Shown piece after piece: positions 1-5,581 of a stretch of 15,648 bases of DNA. The notes beneath the pieces were generated by a model. That model did not search any database, was not told the origin of the DNA, and saw nothing but the letters and a program-made list of their open reading frames with translations. The position numbers were made by a program, and so were the translations under genes. Source of the DNA: JAXGTD01 sp040775095 (GTDB taxonomy: Bacteria > Pseudomonadota > Gammaproteobacteria > Chromatiales > Chromatiaceae); the NCBI GenBank assembly GCA_040775095.1, contig JAXGTD010000104.1:1-15648 (forward strand), read 5' to 3'. Every line of letters starts with the position of its first letter. Within the stretch, counting starts at the first letter, position 1.

Positions 1-777
1 CTTCTCCAGGTCCATCACGTAGGCGGTGATCTTGTCGGCGTCCCTGGAGGCGCGGAGGATCTCCCGTGGGTATTCTTTGAGGACCTCGACCCAGCTCCTG
101 ACGCAGGCGGCGTGCTGGCCGGGATCGTGGCCGATGCCGAGCTGGTCGCCGATCATCAGGGAGGCGATCTCGGCGCTGTCGAACTGTCCCTTGGGTGGCA
201 GATGGATGCGATCGGTCGCCGGCCGGTAGAAGGCGCGGTCCGCCTGGTCGTGGCGGATCTCCACGCCGGACGCCTGCAACACGGACTCGGCGCGTTCGGG
301 GCGATCCCAATCCGGGGCCTTCACCTCCAGCGGGGGCAAGCCATCGATCTGTTCGGCGTTGAAGACCACGGCGGAGAAGACCTTGGGCTTGTCGAGCTGG
401 ACGCTGCGGTAGACCTTGTTGCCCTCGGCGTCCGTGAGCGGCTTGCCGCGCTCGTCCTTGACCGGGATCTGGTCGTAGAGCTTCCAGTACTGCACCCCCT
501 GATCAGAAAAGGGGCTGCCCTTCTCGCCGCGGCGGACCTGAGCGCCGACCCCCTGGGCCTGCTTGTAGGTCATCCAGCGCGGATCTCCCCTGCCCTGCAT
601 CTCCAGCCACATGGCGTTGGAGCCCTTGTAGCGAGTTCCGGAGACGGGGTTGTGCGGCAGGTTGATGGTCCCGGGCTCCCAGGGCTTCTGCCACGGTGCC
701 GTGCCGGCCTCGAGCTGCTCGATGAGCGTGTTGGCGACCTGCTCGTAATACGGGACCTTCGGCTCACGCGCCGCCAT
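1..777 (-). CDS. ArdC-like anti-restriction protein, zinc-protease motif deleted (3' end outside window)
   Basis: The 259 codons in the window read without a stop. They match my knowledge of the ArdC family (N-terminal ssDNA-binding domain plus zincin-like metallopeptidase domain), which plasmids and islands use to protect incoming DNA from restriction. Visible family blocks are GTAPWQKPW near residue 30, NPVSGTRYKGSNAMWL near 45-60, RRGEKG near 83, VFNAEQIDGLPPLE near 140-155, DRAFYRPATDRIHLP near 180, and GIGHDPGQHAA near 215. Between D200-S201-A202 and E203-I-A-S the expected stretch with the zinc ligands (HELGHWTGH type, about 40 residues by my recollection) is missing, and the frame is kept. 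The protein should therefore lack peptidase activity while keeping the N-domain. The start is uncertain: ATG 777 has no good ribosome binding site, ATG 792 is an alternative, and the frame is open back to 933. Family assignment is strong; the functional consequence is inference. Confidence 0.85.
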   Translation of the reverse strand, partial: MAAREPKVPYYEQVANTLIEQLEAGTAPWQKPWEPGTINLPHNPVSGTRYKGSNAMWLEMQGRGDPRWMTYKQAQGVGAQVRRGEKGSPFSDQGVQYWKLYDQIPVKDERGKPLTDAEGNKVYRSVQLDKPKVFSAVVFNAEQIDGLPPLEVKAPDWDRPERAESVLQASGVEIRHDQADRAFYRPATDRIHLPPKGQFDSAEIASLMIGDQLGIGHDPGQHAACVRSWVEVLKEYPREILRASRDADKITAYVMDLEK

Positions 778-998
778 CACCAGCGGGCGCATCCAGGAGC
801 GGATCAAGGAGGAACGCAGGAACGAGTAGTCCTTGAACCGCTCCGTGCCCGCTGGATGATGGCCGATAGACGCGGCTTTGACGGGATGGTGCTCGGGGCG
901 TACGCACCTCTTGGCAAGCGAAGCGCGCAGGCGTCAAGGATCGTTACCCGCATGGGCTTAAGACGCGTTGCCCGTCCGGAACGGGCGGCGCGGCTCCT

Positions 999-1026
999 GG
1001 CGTTCCGGTCAGGAGACCGGCACGCC
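999..1026. repeat. GC-rich hairpin, 12-bp stem
   Basis: The arms GGCGTTCCGGTC (999-1010) and GACCGGCACGCC (1015-1026) pair with one mismatch around the loop AGGA. No T-run follows on either strand. It could be a REP-like element or a factor-assisted terminator for the HigBA transcript; the sequence alone does not decide. Confidence 0.5.
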
Positions 1027-1062
1027 TAGAGCCAGGCCCTTGGGAGACGCGAAACTCCGGAA

Positions 1063-1082
1063 AATTTCGCATGTGAAAAAAT
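1063..1082. repeat. Palindromic element, copy 1 (degenerate)
   Basis: The core is TTTCGCATGTGAAAAAA (1065-1081), which differs from the perfect palindrome at 2853-2872 by one central change and by A-for-T bases at the left edge. An extra inverted repeat, GCGAAA (1049-1054) with TTTCGC (1065-1070), overlaps it. It lies downstream of the HigBA pair and upstream of the ardC-like gene. Confidence 0.55.
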
Positions 1083-1180
1083 CGATAGCAGGGAATGCCC
1101 TTGCATCTCTAAAACAGTGCTTTTGATTTGCAAGGATGACCAGCGTAGAAGTCGATGCTTCTCGACTGGTCTTTGAGCGC

Positions 1181-1498
1181 TCAGGCGATCGCTTGAATCC
1201 CCTTCTTCTCGATGACGGTCAGAAGCCGAAGTGCCGGCCCACCGGGGCGCTTCACGCCTCGCTCCCAGTCCGAGACCAGATTCTTGCTCACGTTGAGGTA
1301 ACGGGCGAAGACCGGCTGAGAAAGATGCTCGCGCTCGCGCAGAGCGCGGATGGCTTCGGGAGAAAGGGATTCGACCGGCGTCAGGCAGGCGTCGTCGAAC
1401 TCGCGCATGGTCTGCTTGTCGATGGCACCCACCTCATGGAGGGCCTCCATGGTTTCGTGGATCGAGGCCATCGCATCGCTACGATACTGTTTAGCCAT
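1181..1498 (-). CDS. higA: HigA-type (Xre-family) antitoxin
   Basis: A 105-residue antitoxin and transcriptional repressor that neutralises the HigB-like toxin and should bind its own operator. The helix-turn-helix is visible at about residues 59-80 (LSQPVFARYLNVSKNLVSDWERG), followed by the KRPGGPALRLL block typical of the HigA2/NadS group. The N-terminal 45 residues (IHETMEALHEVGAIDKQTM) match the toxin-contacting arm of that group. ATG 1498 is chosen because GGAGG (1508-1512) lies 9 nt upstream. A TTG at 1507 in the same frame abuts that site and is unlikely. The start overlaps the toxin stop by 8 nt (ATGGCTAA), so translation is probably coupled. Family assignment is confident; activity is untested. 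Confidence 0.9.
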   Translation of the reverse strand: MAKQYRSDAMASIHETMEALHEVGAIDKQTMREFDDACLTPVESLSPEAIRALREREHLSQPVFARYLNVSKNLVSDWERGVKRPGGPALRLLTVIEKKGIQAIA

Positions 1499-1865
1499 CG
1501 TGTTCAACCTCCGAAAATTTCCCGTTCTGGATTAGCGCGGAGAGTTGCTCGTCCGTCATCTCAAGGACGTGCTGCGCCGCCTTCTTGAATGCTCCGACTT
1601 CCTCGTCGCTGACGTTGGTCTGCTGGTTCTTGGCAAACCCGTAGACGAAAAAGGCTCGTTGACTCTGGCGATACAAGATCAAGGTTCGGTAGCCTCCCGA
1701 ACGACCTTGCCCGGGACGAGCAACACGCTGTTTGATGACACCGCCTCCGAGATCGGCGTCGATCAGACCCTGCTCTGCGCGACGGATCGCTTCGCGTAAC
1801 CTCCCATCCTGGATCTTCTGCTTGCGCGCGAAGCGCTCGAACCAAGCGTTCTTGAAGACCCTCAC
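1491..1865 (-). CDS. higB: HigB/RelE-superfamily toxin (PF06296-like)
   Basis: A 124-residue toxin of the RelE/HigB fold, expected to cleave mRNA on the ribosome. Family features are the N-terminal VFKNAWFERFARK block, EQGLIDADLGGGVIKQRVARPGQGRSGGYRTL near residues 32-62, the FFVYGFAKNQQTNVS strand near 73-87, and a C-terminal acidic helix. The length matches the group. The start is GTG 1865, the first codon giving the usual (M)RVFK N-terminus; GGAG lies 11 nt upstream (a GAGAG is closer), and an ATG just upstream is followed at once by TGA. Toxin-before-antitoxin order is typical of higBA. A perfect palindrome sits 22 nt upstream (1887-1907). No catalytic lesion is evident, so the module looks intact. 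Confidence 0.88.
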   Translation of the reverse strand: MRVFKNAWFERFARKQKIQDGRLREAIRRAEQGLIDADLGGGVIKQRVARPGQGRSGGYRTLILYRQSQRAFFVYGFAKNQQTNVSDEEVGAFKKAAQHVLEMTDEQLSALIQNGKFSEVEHDG

Positions 1866-1886
1866 ATGCTCTCGCGCTCCAATTTT

Positions 1887-1907
1887 ATATCACACCAAGT
1901 GTGATAT
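1887..1907 (-). promoter_or_regulatory. Probable HigA operator
   Basis: Perfect inverted repeat of ATATCACAC and GTGTGATAT half-sites (9 bp each) around CAA, 22-42 nt upstream of the higB GTG. A TATAAA (1889-1884, minus strand) abuts it and could be a -10 element, though no clear -35 is correctly spaced. A DNA-binding antitoxin normally represses its own promoter through such a site. Confidence 0.7.
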
Positions 1908-1926
1908 GCAGGGTCATCGAAGTCAA

Positions 1927-1948
1927 GCCGGTGCGATCCCGCACCGGC
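1927..1948. repeat. Perfect 9-bp hairpin upstream of higBA
   Basis: GCCGGTGCG (1927-1935) and CGCACCGGC (1940-1948) pair perfectly around a 4-nt loop. The hairpin lies between the ParE-type module and the HigBA promoter, so it may end read-through into higBA. No U-tract follows on the minus strand; the next bases are TTGACT. Confidence 0.5.
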
Positions 1949-2083
1949 ATCAAGTCGCCGGAAGCCCCAGATATTGTTTGCGGGCCGCTGGCCTTTACAA
2001 ATAGCGAGGCGTGAGAGCCGATCGTAAACCAAGGTCGAGCAAGCACTAGCAACCTGGACGTCACTGTTCTGGACACTTGCCCG

Positions 2084-2116
2084 GCGAGAATTCCGCATGC
2101 GAAAAAAAGTTCTCGC
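2084..2116. repeat. Palindromic element, copy 2
   Basis: CGCATGCG (2094-2101) is followed by seven A's, and the whole is framed by an outer inverted repeat GCGAGAA (2084-2090) and TTCTCGC (2110-2116). It sits 28 nt beyond the stop of the ParE-type toxin, between the two toxin-antitoxin modules. Confidence 0.6.
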
Positions 2117-2143
2117 TGACACCCTGTCCTCCGATGACGGAGA

Positions 2144-2461
2144 TCATTCCGACGGCGGTAGCCGGAGCAAGCGCTCGCCGCGCCAGACACGCACGATGCG
2201 GATGCGCCCCGGCTCAAGACGGTAGACGATCCGAAATGGCGGATGGATCAGTTCACGCAGGAAGGTCTGGCCGAACTCAGGAACGATGCGCCCAATCTCG
2301 GGATGCTCGGAGAGGGGCTCGATGTGTTCGAGGATCTCCAAGAGGAGTCGCTTGCCGACCTCTGGAACCCCTTGCGACCCTCTTGCCACAGGGTCCCATT
2401 CCCGAATGCCCTCCAAGTCACCAAGAGCTGATTCGGAAAGCGTGACCCGAATCTCAGCCAT
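2144..2461 (-). CDS. ParE/RelE-family toxin
   Basis: A 105-residue toxin of the RelE/ParE superfamily. The family pattern is clear: IRVTLSESALGDLEGI at the N-terminus, a helical LLLEILEHIEPLSEHPEIGR segment near residues 47-66, then FLRELIHPPFRIVYRL and the RIRIVRVWRGERLLRL strand pair at the C-terminus. Start ATG 2461 overlaps the antitoxin stop by 8 nt (ATGGCTGA), the normal coupling for antitoxin-first modules. A longer reading to 2500 only adds antitoxin codons in the wrong frame. The segment DPVARGSQGVPEVG after the first helix looks a few residues longer than homologues I remember, which usually read like WYxxQGVPEVG; this is unlikely to be disabling. Whether it acts on gyrase (ParE) or mRNA (RelE) cannot be told. 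Confidence 0.85.
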   Translation of the reverse strand: MAEIRVTLSESALGDLEGIREWDPVARGSQGVPEVGKRLLLEILEHIEPLSEHPEIGRIVPEFGQTFLRELIHPPFRIVYRLEPGRIRIVRVWRGERLLRLPPSE

Positions 2462-2735
2462 CCGTTTGGGACAAGCCGAGCCGGGACTTGGCCTCGGCAA
2501 GCGATACTTCCCGACCGACCTCCAGGTCGGCGAGACCGGCGACGACCGCCCGCATGAAGTCCCGCTCGTCCGCGTCTCGCTCGAAATCGGCCACCGACTG
2601 AACGACCGCCACGCCGCGACCCCGGCTCGTCAGCAGCACCGGGCGATGGGCCTCGGTTGCCTGCCGCACGACACGCCCTGGATTGACCTTGAGGTCGGTC
2701 AAGGGCACCACGTCCTCTGAAAACTTCACGCTCAT
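2454..2735 (-). CDS. Phd/YefM-family antitoxin
   Basis: A 93-residue antitoxin of the Phd/YefM fold. Recognisable parts are VVPLTDLKVNPGRVVRQA (residues 9-26), the VLLTSRGRGVAVVQSVADFE strands (33-52), and a C-terminal helix rich in acidic and small residues that should wrap the toxin. Start ATG 2735 has GGAG (2749-2746, minus strand) 10 nt upstream. A 6-bp inverted repeat (2738-2754) overlaps that ribosome binding site and is a candidate self-repression site. The antitoxin precedes the ParE-type toxin with an 8-nt overlap. Family assignment is confident. Confidence 0.87.
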   Translation of the reverse strand: MSVKFSEDVVPLTDLKVNPGRVVRQATEAHRPVLLTSRGRGVAVVQSVADFERDADERDFMRAVVAGLADLEVGREVSLAEAKSRLGLSQTDG

Positions 2736-2737
2736 GG

Positions 2738-2754
2738 ATTCTGATCTCCAGAAT
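2738..2754 (-). promoter_or_regulatory. Inverted repeat over the antitoxin RBS
   Basis: ATTCTG (2738-2743) and CAGAAT (2749-2754) flank a 5-bp spacer that contains the Shine-Dalgarno bases of the antitoxin. It could be an operator for the Phd-type antitoxin or a short RNA hairpin covering the RBS. Support is by position only. Confidence 0.4.
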
Positions 2755-2845
2755 TCTATGGACCAGAGAATAGCACCTGTTTAAGGACCCTCCAACGGGA
2801 CCACAAAAGCAGTGTGGAACCGCCAACGACACCAGGATGGGAGCA

Positions 2846-2876
2846 GCGACAATTTTTTCGCATGCGAAAAAATCGC
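2846..2876. repeat. Palindromic element, copy 3 (perfect core)
   Basis: The 20-bp core at 2853-2872, TTTTTTCGCATGCGAAAAAA, is a perfect palindrome, flanked by GCGA (2846-2849) and TCGC (2873-2876) as an imperfect outer arm. It lies between the small gene at 2937-3170 and the Phd/ParE-type module. The poly-T on one side and poly-A on the other could let it act as a bidirectional terminator, or it may be a protein-binding site. Confidence 0.7.
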
Positions 2877-2936
2877 GAGGCTTCGGACCGCAATGGATCG
2901 CCAGCGGATTTTCGATCCCGGAGTAGGGCGCTTCGA

Positions 2937-3170
2937 TCAAGAGCCGGCCATGTCGTTCCCACTCTCGTCGTCCCGCGCGTCAACCGCGGTCCGCTCTGAT
3001 CGCTCCTCGGCGATTGCTTCGCACATGGCCATGAGCTCCCCATCTTTTTCTCCGTTCTCACGGTAGTCGAGGCGCGACCGCGCCTGATCATAGAGCTCCC
3101 GGAAGCGGGCTTGATCCTCCGGGGGTAATCTCCCGAGGCGCTCCGCGGTGAACAACTCAACGACATTCAC
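2937..3170 (-). CDS. Small hypothetical protein
   Basis: A 77-residue, charged, probably helical soluble protein that I do not recognise. It has an N-terminal helix VVELFTAERLGRLPPEDQARFRELYDQARSRLDY, then a short ENGEKDGELMAMCEAIAEE segment and an acidic tail. There is no signal peptide or membrane segment. The start is GTG 3170, with no clear ribosome binding site. The GTG overlaps a TGA (GTGA) that ends an unrelated open frame upstream reading VLNHDSFPKLVLTRSR, so it may have been the second gene of an operon whose first gene is now eroded. Its place next to toxin-antitoxin genes suggests an accessory role, but no function can be given. Confidence 0.5.
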   Translation of the reverse strand: MNVVELFTAERLGRLPPEDQARFRELYDQARSRLDYRENGEKDGELMAMCEAIAEERSERTAVDARDDESGNDMAGS

Positions 3171-3577
3171 CGCGATCGGGTCAGCACCAGCTTCGGGAAG
3201 CTGTCATGGTTGAGCACCGTCCGATCTGTCAGACCGCGACAGCACTGTGACCGACCAGCTATTCCTCTCGGTCTCCCTGGTCACGTGATCGACGACGTTG
3301 CCTTGCTGATCTCCAACCGCGCCTACAGTAATTTACCCTGGGCAAGATGTCTCACCTACATTGGCGCAGAGGGGCGCGCTCAAGAACTGTGTGCCGGGGC
3401 CTCATTCATCGGGCCACGACACTCCAGCGCGGGCGCTCCGGGTTCACGTCAGGCTCTCGCGGCGCCGGAGCGTCCACCCGGCGTTCTCGCGCGCGAGCGT
3501 GGGAACGAGAAGGCACCACCTGGCGCGCTTACGCCCGGGCCGTTGACTCGAGGAACGGCCTGGGCTCTTCGGCCGGA
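3171..3577. other. Gene-free stretch, possible relic of an upstream gene
   Basis: No intact gene is seen. On the minus strand a frame ending at TGA 3169-3167 (VLNHDSFPKLVLTRSR) and another ending about 40 nt earlier (VVDHVTRETERNSWSVTVLSRSD) both look protein-like and could be one coding sequence broken by a frameshift. I cannot name it. Small hairpins occur at 3188-3203 and 3538-3560. Confidence 0.3.
3538..3560 (-). terminator. Stem-loop downstream of the symporter gene
   Basis: GGCCGTT (3538-3544) and AACGGCC (3554-3560) form a 7-bp stem 17 nt after the symporter stop. There is no U-tract, so it would be a weak or non-canonical terminator. Confidence 0.35.
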
Positions 3578-4504
3578 TCAGTGCTGTTTGGGCAATCGAC
3601 GCGACCACAGGGCCGCGAGCATGGAGCCCGAGAGGTTGTGCCAGACGGAGAACAGGGCGCCGGGCAGGGCCGCGGCGGCGGAGAAGTATTTGACCGCCAG
3701 TGCGACGGCGAGTCCGGAGTTCTGCATGCCGACCTCGATGGCGAGCGTGCGCGCGGTGCGCTCGTCGTGGGTCATCAGTCGGCCGACCCCATAGCCCACG
3801 GCCAGTCCGGTGCTGTTGTGCAGGATGACGGCCAGTGCGGCGCTCGCGCCGGCGGTGGCAAGGTTGGCATGGTTCAGCGCGACAACGATGGCGATGATGA
3901 ACACGATGGATGCCACCGACAGCAGCGGAAACAGATGCTTGATCGGCGCGAGCCAGCGACCGAACAGCGAGTTGAGCAGGACGCCGAGGCCGACCGGCAG
4001 CAACACGATCTTCACGATCGAGATGAGCATGTCGAGCGCCGGCACCGGCACTTGGCGGCCGACATACCAGAGCGTGAGCAGCGGCGTCGCGACCACGGCG
4101 AGCAGGGTGGAAACGGTGGTCAGCGTGATGGAGAGCGCCACGTCGCCGCGGGCCAGATAGCAGACCACGTTGGACGCCGTGCCGCCCGGGCTGGCGCCGA
4201 CCAGCATCAGCCCCACCACCAGCGCGCTCGGCAACCCGAGCGCGTGGCCGATCGCCCAGGCGGCCAGCGGCATGACGCTGTACTGCAGCACGAGCCCGAG
4301 ACCGACCGCGCCGGGCCGCCGCCAGACCGCGACAAAGCTCGTCCAGGTGAGGGTCATGCCCATGCCGAACATGACGGCGCCAAGCAGCGGCATGACCATG
4401 GGCTTGGCCTGGCTGAACAGGGCGGGCTGCCAGAACGCGAGCAGGGCAAACACGAGCGCCCACAGCGGGAACAGCGAGATGATGCGGTCGATGGTCCTGG
4501 CCAA
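3578..4504 (-). CDS. Bile acid:sodium symporter (BASS/SBF) family transporter
   Basis: A 308-residue inner-membrane protein of the SBF family (PF01758), sodium-coupled carriers of organic anions; the substrate here is unknown. It is almost wholly hydrophobic with the ten-helix pattern. Two family signatures are plain: GASPGGTASN (residues 103-112) followed by ARGDVALSITLTTVSTLLA, and IEVGMQNSGLA (256-266). Both belong to the two unwound crossing helices that bind sodium and substrate. Length is normal. The start is TTG 4504, because GGGAG (4518-4514) lies 9 nt upstream and the protein then begins right at the first helix (ARTIDRIISLFPLWAL). Longer readings to 4741 add about 79 basic, non-family residues and are rejected. 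It is monocistronic, with a hairpin after the stop. Confidence 0.88.
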   Translation of the reverse strand: MARTIDRIISLFPLWALVFALLAFWQPALFSQAKPMVMPLLGAVMFGMGMTLTWTSFVAVWRRPGAVGLGLVLQYSVMPLAAWAIGHALGLPSALVVGLMLVGASPGGTASNVVCYLARGDVALSITLTTVSTLLAVVATPLLTLWYVGRQVPVPALDMLISIVKIVLLPVGLGVLLNSLFGRWLAPIKHLFPLLSVASIVFIIAIVVALNHANLATAGASAALAVILHNSTGLAVGYGVGRLMTHDERTARTLAIEVGMQNSGLAVALAVKYFSAAAALPGALFSVWHNLSGSMLAALWSRRLPKQH

Positions 4505-5061
4505 CTTGGATCGCTCCCGGTCAATGGGGCAGGGACGGTTGGGCCTGTTCTTCCACCGACAGCCCTCGCCCGCGATTCTACGCCGCGCCGCGGGCTCGTC
4601 GATCCCCCCGCTGGATCTCCCGGCGAGCGCCGAGAGGGTTGTTCGCGCCCTGCGCCCGGCGTCGGCCAATGCTGTGCCAGGCTCCCATGCAGGGCGCGCC
4701 GGTGCTCGCCGCGGCTTGCAGGGCGGAGTGCTGCCGGCCATCTCGACTCGCCTCGTGGCAAGCGTTTCGGCTATCGCAATTCCGGTGGCGGCGACGTACT
4801 ATTCGCCCGGGTCGAGACAAGGCACGGTCGTTCTGACCCTTATCTGGCCGTCGATCCGTCCCCACCTTGCGCAACCCGCTACGGAGACACGGATCTGATC
4901 CACCCGAGGATAGAATCCGCTTGCGATTCGAGAAGCGCGATTCGCGGATGAGCGAATCTTCATCCGCTTACGCGCATTGTAAGTGGCGGGCCGTGCATGG
5001 CCCTCACGGGAAACGCCGGAATCCGCGTTTCCCCTTAACCTCTGAGAACCAGGAGTGATTC
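4505..5061. other. Long divergent intergenic region
   Basis: These 557 bases separate the minus-strand symporter from the plus-strand DsrE-like gene and should hold both promoters. No protein-like reading frame or RNA fold is recognisable in 4520-4900. The part next to the DsrE-like gene contains clustered repeats (4923-4967, listed separately). Confidence 0.5.
4923..4967 (+). promoter_or_regulatory. Clustered repeats upstream of the DsrE-like gene
   Basis: GCGATTCG occurs directly at 4923-4930 and 4937-4944. GATTCGC (4939-4945) pairs with GCGAATC (4952-4958). GCGGATG (4944-4950) also pairs with CATCCGC (4961-4967), so the two possible stems are mutually exclusive. They lie about 100-140 nt before the start codon. 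They could be binding sites for a regulator or alternative leader hairpins. No convincing -35/-10 pair was found. Confidence 0.4.
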
Positions 5062-5502
5062 ATGATTGCAGTTCGGAAACTGGGCGTGGTATTCGCATTG
5101 GTTGGCATCCTCATTTCGCAGGCCGTATTCGCCTCGGGCAGCGGCGAGAAGCTCTTCATCAACCTCACGAGCGATGAGATCAATCGGGCTGCGATGGCGA
5201 TCGGCTTTGGCACCATGGTACTGAAAAAGAAAGAGATACCGGTGACGATCTTTCTGAACGTCGACGCCGTTCGGATTGCCGACAAGGACATCCCCGAACA
5301 TAAGCACGCCAACGGAAAATCCCTGAAAGAGATGCTCACCGGCTTCCTGCAAGCAGGCGGCCAGGTCATTATCTGCCCGATGTGCATGGAACATGTCGGC
5401 GGTCTGAAGGGCGACGAGCTGCTCGACGGCGTCCAGGTCGGTGGGCCGGATGTCACCTGGCCGGCGTTGTTTGCGCCAGGGACCACGGTACTGAGCTACT
5501 GA
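5062..5502 (+). CDS. Secreted DsrE-family protein
   Basis: A 146-residue protein with a signal peptide (residues 1-24: basic MIAVRK, hydrophobic core, likely cut after AVFA) and a DsrE/DsrF-like fold (PF02635 type). The fold shows KLFINLTSDE, RAAMAIGFG and VTIFLNVDAV strands and helices, then CPMC (Cys105, Cys108) in VIICPMCMEHVGG. Cytoplasmic DsrE/TusD relatives carry sulfur on a cysteine; exported versions occur in sulfur-oxidising bacteria, and their role is not settled. The CxxC could bind sulfane sulfur or a metal, or be a redox pair. Start ATG 5062 has AGGAG (5051-5055) 6 nt upstream. The gene stands alone, with a repeat-rich region before it and a strong hairpin (5511-5536) after it. 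Confidence 0.85.
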   Translation: MIAVRKLGVVFALVGILISQAVFASGSGEKLFINLTSDEINRAAMAIGFGTMVLKKKEIPVTIFLNVDAVRIADKDIPEHKHANGKSLKEMLTGFLQAGGQVIICPMCMEHVGGLKGDELLDGVQVGGPDVTWPALFAPGTTVLSY

Positions 5503-5510
5503 CGCTCACC

Positions 5511-5536
5511 GGTCCGGGAAGTGCAATTCCCGGACC
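5511..5536 (+). terminator. Terminator hairpin between convergent genes
   Basis: GGTCCGGGAA (5511-5520) and TTCCCGGACC (5527-5536) make a perfect 10-bp stem with a 6-nt loop, starting 8 nt after the DsrE-like stop. The following bases, ACGATCTCTTGC, are only weakly T-rich. It lies between two converging genes and may serve both. Confidence 0.7.
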
Positions 5537-5581
5537 ACGATCTCTTGCATCGGGCCGGAGCGTCCGGCCAATGTCCCATTT

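Larger units (their letters stand above)
778..1180. other. Gene-free stretch between ardC-like gene and HigBA module
   Basis: I see no convincing gene in these 400 bases. Going upstream, the ardC frame stays open to 933 but without family-like sequence. The stretch holds a strong GC-rich hairpin (999-1026) and a degenerate copy of the CGCATGCG palindrome (1063-1082), both listed separately. Confidence 0.5.

Noticed and set aside
112..1029. Plus-strand frame across the ardC-like gene
   Set aside because: It lies antisense to clear ArdC family blocks, and the translation resembles no protein family.
2084..2876. Integron attC sites separating toxin-antitoxin cassettes
   Set aside because: The palindromes lack the RYYYAAC/GTTRRRY boxes and the two-arm layout of attC, and no integrase gene is visible.
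2248..2940. 230-codon minus-strand frame with FFACEKI
   Set aside because: It runs through the palindrome, then across the Phd and ParE genes out of frame. FFACEKI is just the translated palindrome.
3347..4951. 534-codon plus-strand frame opposite the symporter gene
   Set aside because: The translation is Arg/Gly/His/Gln-rich and non-globular, while the minus strand gives an unmistakable SBF transporter.
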